64,000 nucleotides of DNA from SURF-21 sp964462595 (GCA_964462595.1 CAYWXM010000058.1:53258-117257), one strand, 5' to 3'; positions 1 through 9,219 are shown, counted from the stretch's first letter. Notes: a model not told the origin generated them from the letters alone. Numbers and translations: made by a program.

Positions 1-954
1 GCCATACCCGACGCCGCCAACGGCTACGGCAAGGATATAACCTCGGTCGAGGGCGATGGGACTTTTGCGGCCATGTACGGCATGATGCGCGTGCTGTCCG
101 GGGCTTTCGGGGTGACCATCGTATGCTCGCACCACAAAGGCACGGAGAGCAGCATGAACGGCATCACCAACTGCTCTTTCGACCCCCTGGTGGAGAGAAG
201 GCTGGGGCTTGACGCCATATCATCCGCGGCCCTGCAGGCTCGCAGGTACATGTCCAAGTACGGCCTCAAGGAAGAGCAGTTCGCACAGGTATCGGTTAAG
301 AACCACGGCAACGCCATGCGCAACCCGCTTGCCCTCCTACCCATGGAGATAACCGTCGAGGACGTCATGAACTCGCGCAAGGTGGCGGACCCCCTCAAGG
401 TGCTCGACTGCTCCCCGGTAACCGACGGCGCCTGCACCCTGGTCCTGGCCGCGGAAAGGGAGGCCAAGAAACTGACCACCCGCAGCAAGAGGGTGTGGAT
501 GAAGGGCGTGGGCCACTGCTCCGACGCCTTCCGCCTCGGTGACCGCGACCTGGCCGATACCCGCGCCCTCAGCAAGGCGGCCAAGCACGCCTACGACATG
601 GCCGGCATCGACGACCCCTTGAAAGAGATCGACTTCGCCGAGGTCTACGACGCTTTCTCCTACATGGAGCCTCTGTGGCTTGAGGGGCTGGGCCTGAGCG
701 AAGAGGGCATGGCCTGTGAATACCTCGAGCGCGGCTGGTACAACGCGGACGGCAGGCTGCCGGTGAACGTCTCCGGCGGGCGCCTGAGCTCCAACCCCGT
801 GTTCGTAGCCGGCCTCGCCTCGATGGCCGAGTGCGTACTGCAGCTGCGGGGAGAGGCGGGAGACCGCCAGCTCGACGGGGTCGAGACGGCCCTCGCCCAC
901 GGCATCAACGGCATGTGCGGGCAGTCCCATTGTGTCTGGGTCCTGGGGAAATAA
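1..954 (+). CDS. thiolase-superfamily protein (SCP2/Ltp2-like), 5' partial
   Basis: The frame is open from base 1, so the N-terminus lies outside the window; about 317 codons remain. The fold is recognisable from the C-terminal thiolase pattern: EVYDAF near 650, NVSGGRLSSNP near 765-800, and the final RQLDGVETALAHG block. Canonical thiolases carry a nucleophilic Cys in a CASG-like loop, a His in HDAF and a His in GHP. Here the aligned positions read GDGTFAA, EVYDAF and SNP, so all three catalytic residues appear replaced. From memory, Ltp2-type retro-aldolases that pair with DUF35 proteins also lack them and use Tyr. It forms an operon with the next two genes (14-nt gap). Acyl-CoA binding is likely; whether it is an aldolase or a non-catalytic subunit is inference. 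Confidence 0.8.
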   Translation, partial: AIPDAANGYGKDITSVEGDGTFAAMYGMMRVLSGAFGVTIVCSHHKGTESSMNGITNCSFDPLVERRLGLDAISSAALQARRYMSKYGLKEEQFAQVSVKNHGNAMRNPLALLPMEITVEDVMNSRKVADPLKVLDCSPVTDGACTLVLAAEREAKKLTTRSKRVWMKGVGHCSDAFRLGDRDLADTRALSKAAKHAYDMAGIDDPLKEIDFAEVYDAFSYMEPLWLEGLGLSEEGMACEYLERGWYNADGRLPVNVSGGRLSSNPVFVAGLASMAECVLQLRGEAGDRQLDGVETALAHGINGMCGQSHCVWVLGK

Positions 955-968
955 GGAGGTGACGTGAA

Positions 969-2123
969 ATGGGTAAACGAGTAGGAATCATCGGAGTAGG
1001 CCAGACCCACCACGCCGCCAAGCGCCTGGACGTCTCCGGCGTGGAGCTCATAGCCGAGGCGGTAACCAGGGCCCTGGACGACGCCCAGCTTACCATGGCC
1101 GATATCGACGCCGTGGTCGTTGGAAACATGGACCACTTCGAGAACATCAACTACGTCGATACCTGGGCCGTCGACGGCTTGGGGGCATGCATGAAGCCGG
1201 TGTTCAAGGTGACCACGGGCGGCACCACCGGGACCACCGTAGGCGCCTGCGGCTACTACCACGCGGCCAGCGGGCTCTACGACGTCGTGCTCGCCGTCGG
1301 CTGGGAGAAGAACTCGGAGTCGGACACCCAGGCGGCCATCGCCACCTGCGCCAACCCGACCCTGGAGAGGGACCCCTTCGCCGGGGCCATCGGACCCCTG
1401 GCCACCGAGTACTCCATGTACATGAAGGCTTACGGGGCCACGGAGGAAGACTCGGCCATCGTGGCGGCACGCGACCGCAACAACGCCCTCAGGAACCCCT
1501 TCGCGCACTCGCGGCAGGCGGTTACCGTAGAGGACGTGCTCAACTCGCCCATGCTCTCCTACCCGGTGAAGTTCCTGGACATGTGCCCCCGTTCCGACGG
1601 CGCATGCGCGGTGATCTTCGCCTCGGAGGAAAAGGCGAAGAAACTCTGCCCCAGGCCGGCATGGATACACACCTCAGTGGTGCGCCACGATTACTGCCAC
1701 TTCGGGGACCTGGAATGGAAGTTCATGCCCACCCTGGAGCGGGCCTCGGCCAAGGCCTATAAGCTGGCCGGCATCACGGACCCGCTGAATGATTTCGACG
1801 TGGCGGAGCTATACCTGCCCTGCTCGACCTGCGGGGTAAAGTGGATGGACTCCCTGTGGTTCTGCGAGCACGGGGGCGCTCCCGCCCTCATCCGCAAGGG
1901 CACCTTCAACATGGACGGGCAGCTTCCCATCAACCCCTCCGGCGGGGTCATCTCCTGTAACCCTATCGGCGCCACCGCCCTCATCCGCGTGGGTGAGGCG
2001 GCATGGCAGGTGATGGGCAAGGCGGGAGAGCGCCAGGTCGAAGGCGTCAAGAAAGCCCTGTGCACCGGGTTCGGCGGCTGCAGCTGGACGGGCCTGATGA
2101 TACTGGGCTCGGAACTGCCCTAG
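969..2123 (+). CDS. thiolase-superfamily protein (SCP2/Ltp2-like)
   Basis: This 384-aa protein has a full thiolase-superfamily length. It begins MGKRVGIIGVGQT after an AGGAGGTGA ribosome-binding site. The N-half has the usual EAVTRALDDA helix and VVVGN strand. The nucleophile loop reads TTGGTTGTTVG where active thiolases have a CASG-type Cys. The GHPxGA motif is changed to CNPIGA, and the HDAF region to AELYLPC. Like the preceding gene it therefore seems to lack the Claisen-condensation triad. It lies 14 nt after that gene and 20 nt before a DUF35 gene. Such thiolase/DUF35 units act on acyl-CoA intermediates of steroid, aromatic or isoprenoid metabolism. The two thiolase-like proteins may form a heteromer with the DUF35 protein; the substrate cannot be told. 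Confidence 0.88.
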   Translation: MGKRVGIIGVGQTHHAAKRLDVSGVELIAEAVTRALDDAQLTMADIDAVVVGNMDHFENINYVDTWAVDGLGACMKPVFKVTTGGTTGTTVGACGYYHAASGLYDVVLAVGWEKNSESDTQAAIATCANPTLERDPFAGAIGPLATEYSMYMKAYGATEEDSAIVAARDRNNALRNPFAHSRQAVTVEDVLNSPMLSYPVKFLDMCPRSDGACAVIFASEEKAKKLCPRPAWIHTSVVRHDYCHFGDLEWKFMPTLERASAKAYKLAGITDPLNDFDVAELYLPCSTCGVKWMDSLWFCEHGGAPALIRKGTFNMDGQLPINPSGGVISCNPIGATALIRVGEAAWQVMGKAGERQVEGVKKALCTGFGGCSWTGLMILGSELP

Positions 2124-2143
2124 GCGTGGAGGAGGTGACATCC

Positions 2144-2650
2144 ATGGGATTATACGAAGATAAACGCAAGAGGACGCACACACCGGAGGGCTACGAGCTC
2201 CTCACCCACGAGTCCGGACACCTGGAATACGACTTCCACTGGCACCTGGGCTACTACTGGAGCAAGTTCCTGTCCGAGCTGAGGGACAACCAGCGCTTCA
2301 TGGGAGTGAAGTGCTCGGAATGCGGTACGGTCTACGTGCCCCCGCGCGTTAACTGCGGCAAATGCTTCAAGGAGTTGACCGAGTGGGTAGAGGTCGGTCC
2401 GGAAGGAGTGCTCGAGGGCTTCACCATCGTCCGCTTCCCCTACATCGACCCCAATGACGGCGGCATGAAGAAGGTGCCGTTTACCTCTATCTGGGTGACC
2501 CTGGACGGGGCGGACACCCGCATGATGCATTTCTGCAACGAGACCGACGAGAAGGACCTCGATGTGGGCATGCGCATGCGGCCGATCTGGAACGATGAGC
2601 GCGTGGGCAGCATCCACGACGTGAAGTACTTCGAGGTGATCAAGGACTAG
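2144..2650 (+). CDS. Zn-ribbon/OB-fold DUF35 acyl-CoA-associated protein
   Basis: A 168-aa protein; the ATG at 2144 follows GGAGGAGGTGACATCC, a near-perfect ribosome-binding site, so the longer open frame upstream is not used. The N-terminal part is helical. A rubredoxin-like zinc ribbon follows at about residues 55-75 (CSECG, then CGKC), and then an OB-fold (VLEGFTIVRFPY..., DVGMRMRPIW). DUF35 proteins bind thiolase-fold partners and act as CoA-binding or scaffolding subunits, as in ChsH2/Ltp2, BbsA/BbsB and the archaeal thiolase/HMG-CoA synthase complex. It is the last gene of the three-gene unit, which ends at a strong hairpin terminator 34 nt downstream. Confidence 0.9.
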   Translation: MGLYEDKRKRTHTPEGYELLTHESGHLEYDFHWHLGYYWSKFLSELRDNQRFMGVKCSECGTVYVPPRVNCGKCFKELTEWVEVGPEGVLEGFTIVRFPYIDPNDGGMKKVPFTSIWVTLDGADTRMMHFCNETDEKDLDVGMRMRPIWNDERVGSIHDVKYFEVIKD

Positions 2651-2683
2651 AGAGTCCCGTATCTCCTGCCTGTAGCGTGAGAT

Positions 2684-2712
2684 AAAGGGGCCGAGGCGAC
2701 TCGGCCCCTTTT
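2684..2712 (+). terminator. intrinsic terminator of the thiolase/DUF35 unit
   Basis: A 12-bp perfect stem (AAAGGGGCCGAG / CTCGGCCCCTTT) with a GCGA tetraloop ends in TTTT. It closes the preceding operon. It also argues against starting the next gene at the first ATG (2711), which would lie inside the hairpin. Confidence 0.9.
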
Positions 2713-2785
2713 GCTCCTTTTCCCGTCCTCATGTAAAGATAGAAAAGCCCGTGAATGCTTTGAGTCCGACCGGGGGGTGTTTCCC

Positions 2786-4345
2786 ATGTGGGATCTCGTC
2801 GACGAAGCGGCAGCCCGATATCCCGACAAGACGGCCATCGTGCATAAAGACCGGCGCATAACGTACGGTGAATACCTGGGCGAGGTCGACCTGCTGGCGC
2901 GCGGCCTCATCGCCCTGGGCCTGGAACCGGGGCAGCGGGTGGGGCTTCTCATGCCCACGGTGCCCGAGCATGCCTTCGCCTTCCACGCGGTCATCAAGGC
3001 TGGGGGTGAAGCCGTGTTGCTCAACTCGAGGCTGCAGTCGCAGGAACTCGAGTACCTCCTCGACGATTCGCGGCCGGCCTTCCTCGTCATGAGCCCACGC
3101 TTCAGGGACACGGATTTCGCCGCCATGCTCGCGGAGCCCATACGGTTAAGGCCTTTTATCGGGGAGGTGGTGACCCTCGGCGATAGCGACCTCTTCCAGC
3201 ACCACACCTGGGAAGAACTCAGGGAAAAGGGAGGGGGGGTCACGGAGGACGACCTGCGGAAAAGGCAGGAGGCGGTGGGCGACGAGCGCAGCGTGACCGT
3301 TATCTATACCTCGGGGACGACCGGGGTGCCCAAGGGGGCCATGATCAGCGCCCGGAACATAAAGTTCAACCTCGGCACGTGGTACAAGAGGCTGGACGTA
3401 GACGAAAACGACGTGGTGGGCGTGTTCTTTCCCCTCTTCCACTCCGCGGGCACCATAGGCGGGGTATCGGGCTGCGCCCACCTGAAGGCCACCATGGTGC
3501 TGGACGATTTCAGCCCCCCCGAAGTCCTGCGCTACATCCACGAGGAGGGCATAACCGTGCTGGGAGGCGTGGCGGCCATGGCCGCCATCCTCATGTTCAC
3601 ACCCGGCTTCGACGAATACGACCTCTCGTCCCTGCGCTTCCTGTTCATGGGCGCCGGCCCCTGCCCTCCCGAGATCCTGCGGGACGTGAAGGAAAAGATG
3701 GGGGCGGAAACGGTCATCGGCTACGGCCTGACCGAATCCACCATGGGCAACGTGACCACCACCACGCTCGAGGACAGCGAGGATCATAAACTGAACACCA
3801 TCGGCCTCCCGCTCCCCGGCATAGAGCTGCGTGTGGTAGACGAAAACCACCGCGAGGTCCCCAGGGGGGAGATCGGCGAGATCGCCATCAGGGGAAAGAC
3901 GGTCTTCCTCGGCTACCTCAACCGCCCGGAGGAGACGGCAAGGGTCCTGGACGGCGAGGGTTGGCTCTACACCGGCGACCTGGCCTCCATGGACGAGGAC
4001 GGCTACCTGCGCATGGCGGGCAGGAGCAAGGAGATGTACATCCGGGGCGGCGAGAACGTCTATCCCTGCGAGGTGGAGGAGGTAATCACCCGACACCCGC
4101 GGGTGATGCTCGCCGCGGTGATAGGAATCCCCCATCCCGTCTACGGCGAGGTGGGCCGCGCGTACGTCATGAGTCCCGGCGGCGGCGTGACCCAGGAGGA
4201 GATAAAGGCCTGGGTGGCGGAACGCCTCGCCGATTACAAGGTCCCCGAGGAGGTCGTCATCCGCGACATGCTACCCCTCACCCCCGTGGGCAAGGTGCTG
4301 AAGAAGGACCTCCAGGAGGAGATACGCCAGGAAAAAGACCGTTAG
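2786..4345 (+). CDS. acyl-CoA synthetase (AMP-forming, ANL superfamily)
   Basis: Activates a carboxylic acid to its acyl-CoA through an acyl-AMP intermediate. About 519 aa from ATG 2786 (MWDLVDEAAARYPDK), which is the usual start of the family; the upstream in-frame ATG at 2711 overlaps the terminator. The P-loop YTSGTTGVPKG lies near residue 174, the A5-type GYGLTES near 312, the hinge YTGDLASMDEDGY near 395, GGENVYPCEVEE near 420, and the catalytic Lys in VGKVLKKD at the C-terminus. It probably supplies CoA esters for the neighbouring thiolase-fold and dehydrogenase proteins. Chain-length specificity cannot be inferred. The ribosome-binding site (GGGGGGTG) is fair, so the start is only moderately certain. 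Confidence 0.9.
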   Translation: MWDLVDEAAARYPDKTAIVHKDRRITYGEYLGEVDLLARGLIALGLEPGQRVGLLMPTVPEHAFAFHAVIKAGGEAVLLNSRLQSQELEYLLDDSRPAFLVMSPRFRDTDFAAMLAEPIRLRPFIGEVVTLGDSDLFQHHTWEELREKGGGVTEDDLRKRQEAVGDERSVTVIYTSGTTGVPKGAMISARNIKFNLGTWYKRLDVDENDVVGVFFPLFHSAGTIGGVSGCAHLKATMVLDDFSPPEVLRYIHEEGITVLGGVAAMAAILMFTPGFDEYDLSSLRFLFMGAGPCPPEILRDVKEKMGAETVIGYGLTESTMGNVTTTTLEDSEDHKLNTIGLPLPGIELRVVDENHREVPRGEIGEIAIRGKTVFLGYLNRPEETARVLDGEGWLYTGDLASMDEDGYLRMAGRSKEMYIRGGENVYPCEVEEVITRHPRVMLAAVIGIPHPVYGEVGRAYVMSPGGGVTQEEIKAWVAERLADYKVPEEVVIRDMLPLTPVGKVLKKDLQEEIRQEKDR

Positions 4346-4346
4346 T

Positions 4347-4460
4347 GTGGTCTTGTTTTTTGCATACCCGGGTATCCGGGGTATTGTTCTTACATATGCT
4401 CGCTTATATGCAGCATCTTTGTATTGTTAACACATCTTGAAGTGTAAAAAACAAGACCCC
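4347..4460 (+). repeat. REP/MITE-like palindromic repeat, copy A
   Basis: Begins 2 nt after the stop codon of the acyl-CoA synthetase. The ends form a perfect 13-bp inverted repeat, GGTCTTGTTTTTT (4349-4361) and its complement (4446-4458). Inside are the small palindrome TACCCGGGTA and the block TTACATATGCTCGCTTATAT, which is shared with copies D and E. No coding capacity. The remainder of the gap (4476-4498) holds a second hairpin, GTGGGAGCGC/GCGCCCCCAC with one mismatch. Confidence 0.8.
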
Positions 4461-4549
4461 TGTTAGTGTTTGTTCGTGGGAGCGCTCTGCGCCCCCACTG
4501 ATCTTGTTACTGCGCACGGGAGACCACGTATACGAAGGAACTGCCATTT

Positions 4550-5884
4550 ATGAACGTAGATATATTCGAAACAGCTTCCGTGCCAAGGGCAGTCGCCAAG
4601 ATGGTTATCCCGAGCATCACGAGCATGCTGGTCCTGATCCTCTATAACATCGCTGATACTTTCTTCGTAGGCCAGACGGGTGACGCCAACCAGGTAGCCG
4701 CAATATCTTTGACGATCCCGGTTTTTATGCTGTTCATAGCGATAGGAAATATCTTCGGTATAGGCGGCAGTTCCGTAATATCAAGATCGATCGGCCGGAA
4801 GGATAAAGCAAGGGTAGCCCGCATCAGCAGCTTCTGCTTTTATGCTTCGATCGTCTCCGGCCTTATCATGATCGCATTGATCCTGGTGGGCATGGGCGCC
4901 ATCCTGAGGATCATCGGCACGAACGAGAAGACCGTTGGCTTCGCCAGGTCTTACCTTACCTATATCGCTATCGGCGCGCCGTTCATCGTCATACCGCCGA
5001 CATTCGGCCACATAGTGAGAGGTGAAGGCGCTCCCAAGCAAGCCATGATCGGCATGATGGTAGGAACCATCGTCAACATCATCCTCGATCCAATAATGAT
5101 CCTGGCCATGGATATGGGAGTTGCGGGCGCCGCGATCGCCACGGTCATCGGCAATGTCGTCGGGTTCCTGTACTTCGTATACTATCTTGTGGGAAAGAAG
5201 ACCCTGCTGTCCATAAAAATGCGCTACGCGAGAATAAGCCGCCACGATGCGTTGGGTATTTTCGGCATCGGTATTCCCGCTTCATTGAACAACGTCTTGA
5301 TGAGCACTGCTTTCATCCTCCTCAACAACGTCTTGAACGGATATGAGGACGGAGAGATATACATCGCGGCAATGGGTGTTGCCTTGAGGGCGGGTATATT
5401 CCTGATATTCACGCAGCTGGGTTTTGCCATGGGTATCCAAGCCCTGGTCGGCTACTGTTACGGCGCCAGAAACATGGAGCGCTTGAAGAAGATCGTGTGG
5501 TTCTCGTTCATTTGCACGACGGTGGTGGGAATAATCGCCACCATCGTGTACGCATTGGCGGCGGACAACATCATCAAGGCGTTTATATCCGACGAAGCGG
5601 TGGTGGAAAACGGCGTGAAGATAATGCATGCTCTGATCGTTTCATATCCCGTAGTCGGCATTCTTTTTATTATCACCTTTTCGTTTCAGGCCATGGGCAT
5701 TGTCGGCAGCTCATTATTGCTGAACGTTAGCAGGCAAGGTCTCGTTTTTATCCCCGCGCTGTATATCTTCAATGCGACCATAGGCCTCGATGGGGTCTAC
5801 TATTCCCAGGCCGTTGCGGATTACGTTTCCGTATTCATAGCCATCGTGTTGTTCGCACTAGCGATGAAAAAGGCCACCAGGTAA
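4550..5884 (+). CDS. MATE-family multidrug/Na+ antiporter
   Basis: A 444-aa polytopic membrane protein with about 12 hydrophobic helices. It starts VDIFETASVPRAVAKMVIPSI and has the typical MATE elements: NIADTFFVGQ in helix 2, GSSVISRSIGRKD after helix 3, and QALVGYCYGARN in the second half. MATE exporters use Na+ or H+ gradients to expel cationic drugs or metabolites; NorM/DinF-like relatives are this size. Codon use is more AT-rich (ATT, TTT, CGT) than in the flanking genes, and the gene stands alone after a repeat element, so recent acquisition is possible. Substrate unknown. Confidence 0.92.
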   Translation: MNVDIFETASVPRAVAKMVIPSITSMLVLILYNIADTFFVGQTGDANQVAAISLTIPVFMLFIAIGNIFGIGGSSVISRSIGRKDKARVARISSFCFYASIVSGLIMIALILVGMGAILRIIGTNEKTVGFARSYLTYIAIGAPFIVIPPTFGHIVRGEGAPKQAMIGMMVGTIVNIILDPIMILAMDMGVAGAAIATVIGNVVGFLYFVYYLVGKKTLLSIKMRYARISRHDALGIFGIGIPASLNNVLMSTAFILLNNVLNGYEDGEIYIAAMGVALRAGIFLIFTQLGFAMGIQALVGYCYGARNMERLKKIVWFSFICTTVVGIIATIVYALAADNIIKAFISDEAVVENGVKIMHALIVSYPVVGILFIITFSFQAMGIVGSSLLLNVSRQGLVFIPALYIFNATIGLDGVYYSQAVADYVSVFIAIVLFALAMKKATR

Positions 5885-6039
5885 GCCTCACACAGGCGAT
5901 AGCGCGCGGTCCAGGCCGGGAGCTACTGCGACTTCTGCCATGAAGGATCGACGGCGGGCCGCTTCGCCCTCTTGAGGAAGATAAAGCCGGCCTCCATACT
6001 GTAGAAAGAAAAAACAGGCCCTATAGAAGGAGGGACGGG

Positions 6040-7260
6040 GTGGATATCAGGAACATCTTCGTGGCGGGCGCGGGATACATGGGAAACGGCATCGCCCAGG
6101 TCTCCGCCCTGGCGGGCTACAAGGTCGTCATTTGCGACGTGAGCGAGGGATGCCTCGCGTCGGGACTGGATGCCATCGGCAGCTCGCTGGGCAAGCTGCT
6201 TTCCAAGCAGAAGATAAGCGTTGAGCAACACGAGGCCGCCCTCGCCGCTATCACCACCACCTGCGACCTGGAAGAAGCCGCCGGGGCCGATATCGTGATC
6301 GAGGCCATACCGGAGAAGGCAGAACTCAAAAAGGAGCTCTTTTCGAAACTGGACGGCATATGCCCGCCCCATACCATAATCGGGACCAACACCTCGGCCA
6401 TCCCCATATCGTCCATAGCCGCCGCCACCGCGCGGCCGGAAAAGGTGGTGGGCATCCATTTCTTCGGCCCCGTGCCCCTGATGCTGCTGGTTGAGATAAT
6501 CAAGGGGGTGCTCACCTCGGACGAGACCGTGTCCGTCGCGGATGGGTGGGCGCGCAGCCTGGGCAAGGAGACGGTGCTGGTGCTCAAGGACCATGCCGGC
6601 TTTGTCGCCAACCGCGCCAGCATGCCCTCCACCATCGAGGCCATACGCATGATAGACGAGGGAATAGCCACTCCCGAGGAGATCGACCGCGCCACCGGCG
6701 GCTACGATTTCGGGGTAGGCCCGCTGCAGATAATCGATAACGCCGGCCTGGAGGTCGGTTTCAACGCGGCCATGGCCATCTTCGAGGACACCGGGGACCC
6801 CAAGTTCCTGCCCCCTCCCCTGCTGCGCCGCATGGTGGCGGCCGGCCTGCTCGGCCGCAAGGCTGGAAAGGGCTTCTACGATTACTCGAGCGGAATGAGG
6901 GAAAGCTACCTTAACGCGGACAGGTTCGCGGGGGAATCCGATGCCGAGCGCGAGGCACGTCTCGCCGCCCTGCTGCCGCGATTCATAATGCCCAACCTCC
7001 TGGAGGCCGTACGCCTGCTGGAAGCCGGGATCTCAACGGTAGAGGACATCGACAAGGCTTACCGCCTGGGGTTCAACCTGCCCCAGGGATTCCTGGAGAT
7101 CGCCGACAACCTCGGTCTGGACGTGGTGATGGACTCGGCCACGGGATTCTACGAGGAAACCGGAGACGCCAAGTTCTTCCCTCCTCCCCTGCTGCGGCGC
7201 ATGGTAGCGGCCGGCCTGCTCGGACGCAAGAGCAGCCGCGGATTCTATACCTATACCTAG
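6040..7260 (+). CDS. 3-hydroxyacyl-CoA dehydrogenase with two C-terminal domains
   Basis: NAD-dependent oxidation of 3-hydroxyacyl-CoA to 3-ketoacyl-CoA (or the reverse in butyrate-type pathways). The GTG start at 6040 follows GAAGGAGGGACGGG. The 406 aa comprise a Rossmann domain (residues 3-185; VAGAGYMGNGIAQ dinucleotide motif, GTNTSAIPIS, HFFGPVPLM). Two consecutive 3HCDH C-terminal helical domains follow (about 190-285 and 310-405), each ending PPPLLRRMVAAGLLGRK. Standard single-domain enzymes are about 280 aa, so this is the duplicated form seen in several anaerobes. It is flanked by acyl-CoA synthetases, consistent with beta-oxidation-like metabolism. Confidence 0.93.
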   Translation: MDIRNIFVAGAGYMGNGIAQVSALAGYKVVICDVSEGCLASGLDAIGSSLGKLLSKQKISVEQHEAALAAITTTCDLEEAAGADIVIEAIPEKAELKKELFSKLDGICPPHTIIGTNTSAIPISSIAAATARPEKVVGIHFFGPVPLMLLVEIIKGVLTSDETVSVADGWARSLGKETVLVLKDHAGFVANRASMPSTIEAIRMIDEGIATPEEIDRATGGYDFGVGPLQIIDNAGLEVGFNAAMAIFEDTGDPKFLPPPLLRRMVAAGLLGRKAGKGFYDYSSGMRESYLNADRFAGESDAEREARLAALLPRFIMPNLLEAVRLLEAGISTVEDIDKAYRLGFNLPQGFLEIADNLGLDVVMDSATGFYEETGDAKFFPPPLLRRMVAAGLLGRKSSRGFYTYT

Positions 7261-7360
7261 TCTCGAAAGCCCAGGCTGGAATCATCCGCTCGAGGCAGGA
7301 GTGGACGGGGTAAGAGGCCTGCCGCTCCCAGGTTTCGGGACCCATGCAGCCGGCATTCGC

Positions 7361-7388
7361 TTGAGGTCATGCGGTATATGTTTATAAT
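7361..7388 (+). promoter_or_regulatory. sigma70-type promoter upstream of acyl-CoA ligase
   Basis: TTGAGG (7361-7366), 16-bp spacer, TATAAT (7383-7388), in a 280-bp gap before the acyl-CoA ligase. The AT-rich patch stands out from the GC-rich surroundings. It implies a leader of about 145 nt; nothing riboswitch-like was recognised in that leader. Confidence 0.55.
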
Positions 7389-7542
7389 TATTAAGTCCGT
7401 GCAACGGAAACGCGGATGGACGGGCCGGAAAACAGTACTTTGGCCCGCGCCTTGAAGGCAATGCCCAGCATGTCAACGGGGCACCGGTATGACGCCCGAG
7501 CAGGAAGCGAGGAAAACTCGTAATAACAACAGGAGGGGAAAA

Positions 7543-9195
7543 ATGGAAAAAGTCTGGCTGAAGAACTACGATTACTTCGTTCCCGAGTCCATCCGCTACC
7601 CGCAGATACCACTGTACCAGCTGCTGGAGATGACCTGTGTCAAGTACGACGAAAACGTGGCCACCATTTTCTTCGACCAGAAGCTGACCTACGGCGAGCT
7701 GCGCGATCACGTGCGGAGGTTGGCCGCCGCCCTCAAGGGCATGGGGGTGAAGAAAGGCGACCGCGTGGCCCTCATGCTCCCCAACTGCCCGCAGTTCATC
7801 ATCTCCTATTATGGTGTGCTGGAAGCCGGCGGCGTGGTGGTGAACGTAAGCCCCCTTCACGTGGAGCGCGAGCTGGAATACGAGTTCAGCGACTCGGGAG
7901 CGGAAACCCTCATCTACCTCGACCTCTTCGACGCGCGCATCCAGGCGGTGAAGGAGGCCAGCCCCCTGAAGCGCCTCATCGTCACCAGCATCACCGACTA
8001 TATGGAGACGCCGGTCGATCCTTCAGCGGCGAAGGGGCCGGACACCTCGTGGTTCCGGGAGGTCATCGAGGGCGCCACCCCCGAGGTGCCCGACATAGGG
8101 ATAGACCCGGAGGTGGACCTGGCCGCCCTGCAATACACAGGGGGGACCACCGGCCTGCCTAAGGGGGTCATGCTAACCCACCGCAATCTCCTTGCCAACG
8201 CCATGCAATGCGCCCTGTGGGCCAAGGAGTTCAGCGAGCGAGGAAACGACGTCTATCTCGACGTCATCCCCTTCTTCCACTCCTACGGCCAGACGGTGGG
8301 CATGAACAACGCCATCTTCAACGCGGCGACCATGGTCCTCATCCCGCAGTTCGAGATAAACATGCTGCTGCAGGCCATCAAGACATATAAGCCCAATTTC
8401 TTCCCCGGCGTTCCGACGCTATACGTGGCCATCCTCAGCCACCCCGAGGCTCTTAATTTCGGGGTGGACAAGCTGAGGCTGTGCAACTCGGGCTCGGCTC
8501 CCATCCCGGTAGAGGTGATCAAGCAGTTCAGCCGCATTTCCGGGGGCATCTTCTGCGAGGGCTACGGGCTCTCCGAGGCCTCGCCGGTGACCCACTCCAA
8601 CCCCATCATGGGCATGAAAAAAGTGGGCTCCATCGGCGTGCCCTTCCCGGACACCGAGGCCAAGATCGTGGACGCGGAGACGGGCAAGCAGGAGTTGGGT
8701 CCCAACGAGCCAGGCGAACTCATCATCCGTGGGCCGCAGGTGATGAGCGGTTACTGGGAGAAGCCGGAGGAGACGGCAGCTACCTTGAAGGACGGCTGGC
8801 TCTACACCGGGGACATCGGTACCATGGACGAGGACGGCTACTTCTACATCGTGGACCGTAAGAAGGACATGATCATCGCCGGCGGTTTCAACATCTACCC
8901 CCGCGAGGTGGACGAGGTACTCTACGAGCATCCCAAGGTACAGGAGGCCGTCACCGTGGGTATACCGGACGAATACCGCGGCGAGACGGTGAAGGTTTAT
9001 ATCGTGCTCAAGGAGGGCATGGAGTGCACGGAGGAGGAGATCATCACCTACTGCCGCGAGCGCCTGGCCGCCTACAAGGCGCCGCGCATGGTGGAATTCC
9101 GGGCCGAGCTGCCCAAGACCATGGTGGGCAAGATACTGCGCCGTTCGCTTCGCGAGGAGGAGATCGCCAAGCAGAAAGAGAAGGGCGAGGGTTAG
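7543..9195 (+). CDS. long-chain acyl-CoA synthetase (FadD-like)
   Basis: AMP-forming ligase of 550 aa. The ATG at 7543 is placed by AGGAGGGGAAAA just upstream; an in-frame ATG at 7489 lacks such a site. Motifs in order: YTGGTTGLPKGVM (near residue 197), GYGLSEASPVTHSNP (near 342), YTGDIGTMDEDGYFYIVDR (near 421), GGFNIYPREVDE (near 446) and the catalytic Lys in TMVGKILRR near the end. The N-terminal YDENVATIFFDQKLTYGEL stretch fits FadD-type enzymes. It would activate fatty or aromatic acids for the 3-hydroxyacyl-CoA dehydrogenase pathway upstream. It has its own promoter and terminator, so it is monocistronic. Confidence 0.93.
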   Translation: MEKVWLKNYDYFVPESIRYPQIPLYQLLEMTCVKYDENVATIFFDQKLTYGELRDHVRRLAAALKGMGVKKGDRVALMLPNCPQFIISYYGVLEAGGVVVNVSPLHVERELEYEFSDSGAETLIYLDLFDARIQAVKEASPLKRLIVTSITDYMETPVDPSAAKGPDTSWFREVIEGATPEVPDIGIDPEVDLAALQYTGGTTGLPKGVMLTHRNLLANAMQCALWAKEFSERGNDVYLDVIPFFHSYGQTVGMNNAIFNAATMVLIPQFEINMLLQAIKTYKPNFFPGVPTLYVAILSHPEALNFGVDKLRLCNSGSAPIPVEVIKQFSRISGGIFCEGYGLSEASPVTHSNPIMGMKKVGSIGVPFPDTEAKIVDAETGKQELGPNEPGELIIRGPQVMSGYWEKPEETAATLKDGWLYTGDIGTMDEDGYFYIVDRKKDMIIAGGFNIYPREVDEVLYEHPKVQEAVTVGIPDEYRGETVKVYIVLKEGMECTEEEIITYCRERLAAYKAPRMVEFRAELPKTMVGKILRRSLREEEIAKQKEKGEG

Positions 9196-9219
9196 ACAGC
9201 CACTCGCGAGTAATACGTC

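Noticed and set aside
2711..2785. Upstream ATG for the first acyl-CoA synthetase
   Set aside because: The start would lie inside the terminator of the previous operon and add 25 residues not found in the family.
4550..5884. MATE gene as part of an insertion element with repeat copy A
   Set aside because: The repeat lies only on one side, with both of its ends before the gene; no second copy or target duplication follows the gene.
7389..7542. Leader of the FadD-like gene as a riboswitch
   Set aside because: No known riboswitch core and no terminator/antiterminator pair could be recognised by eye.
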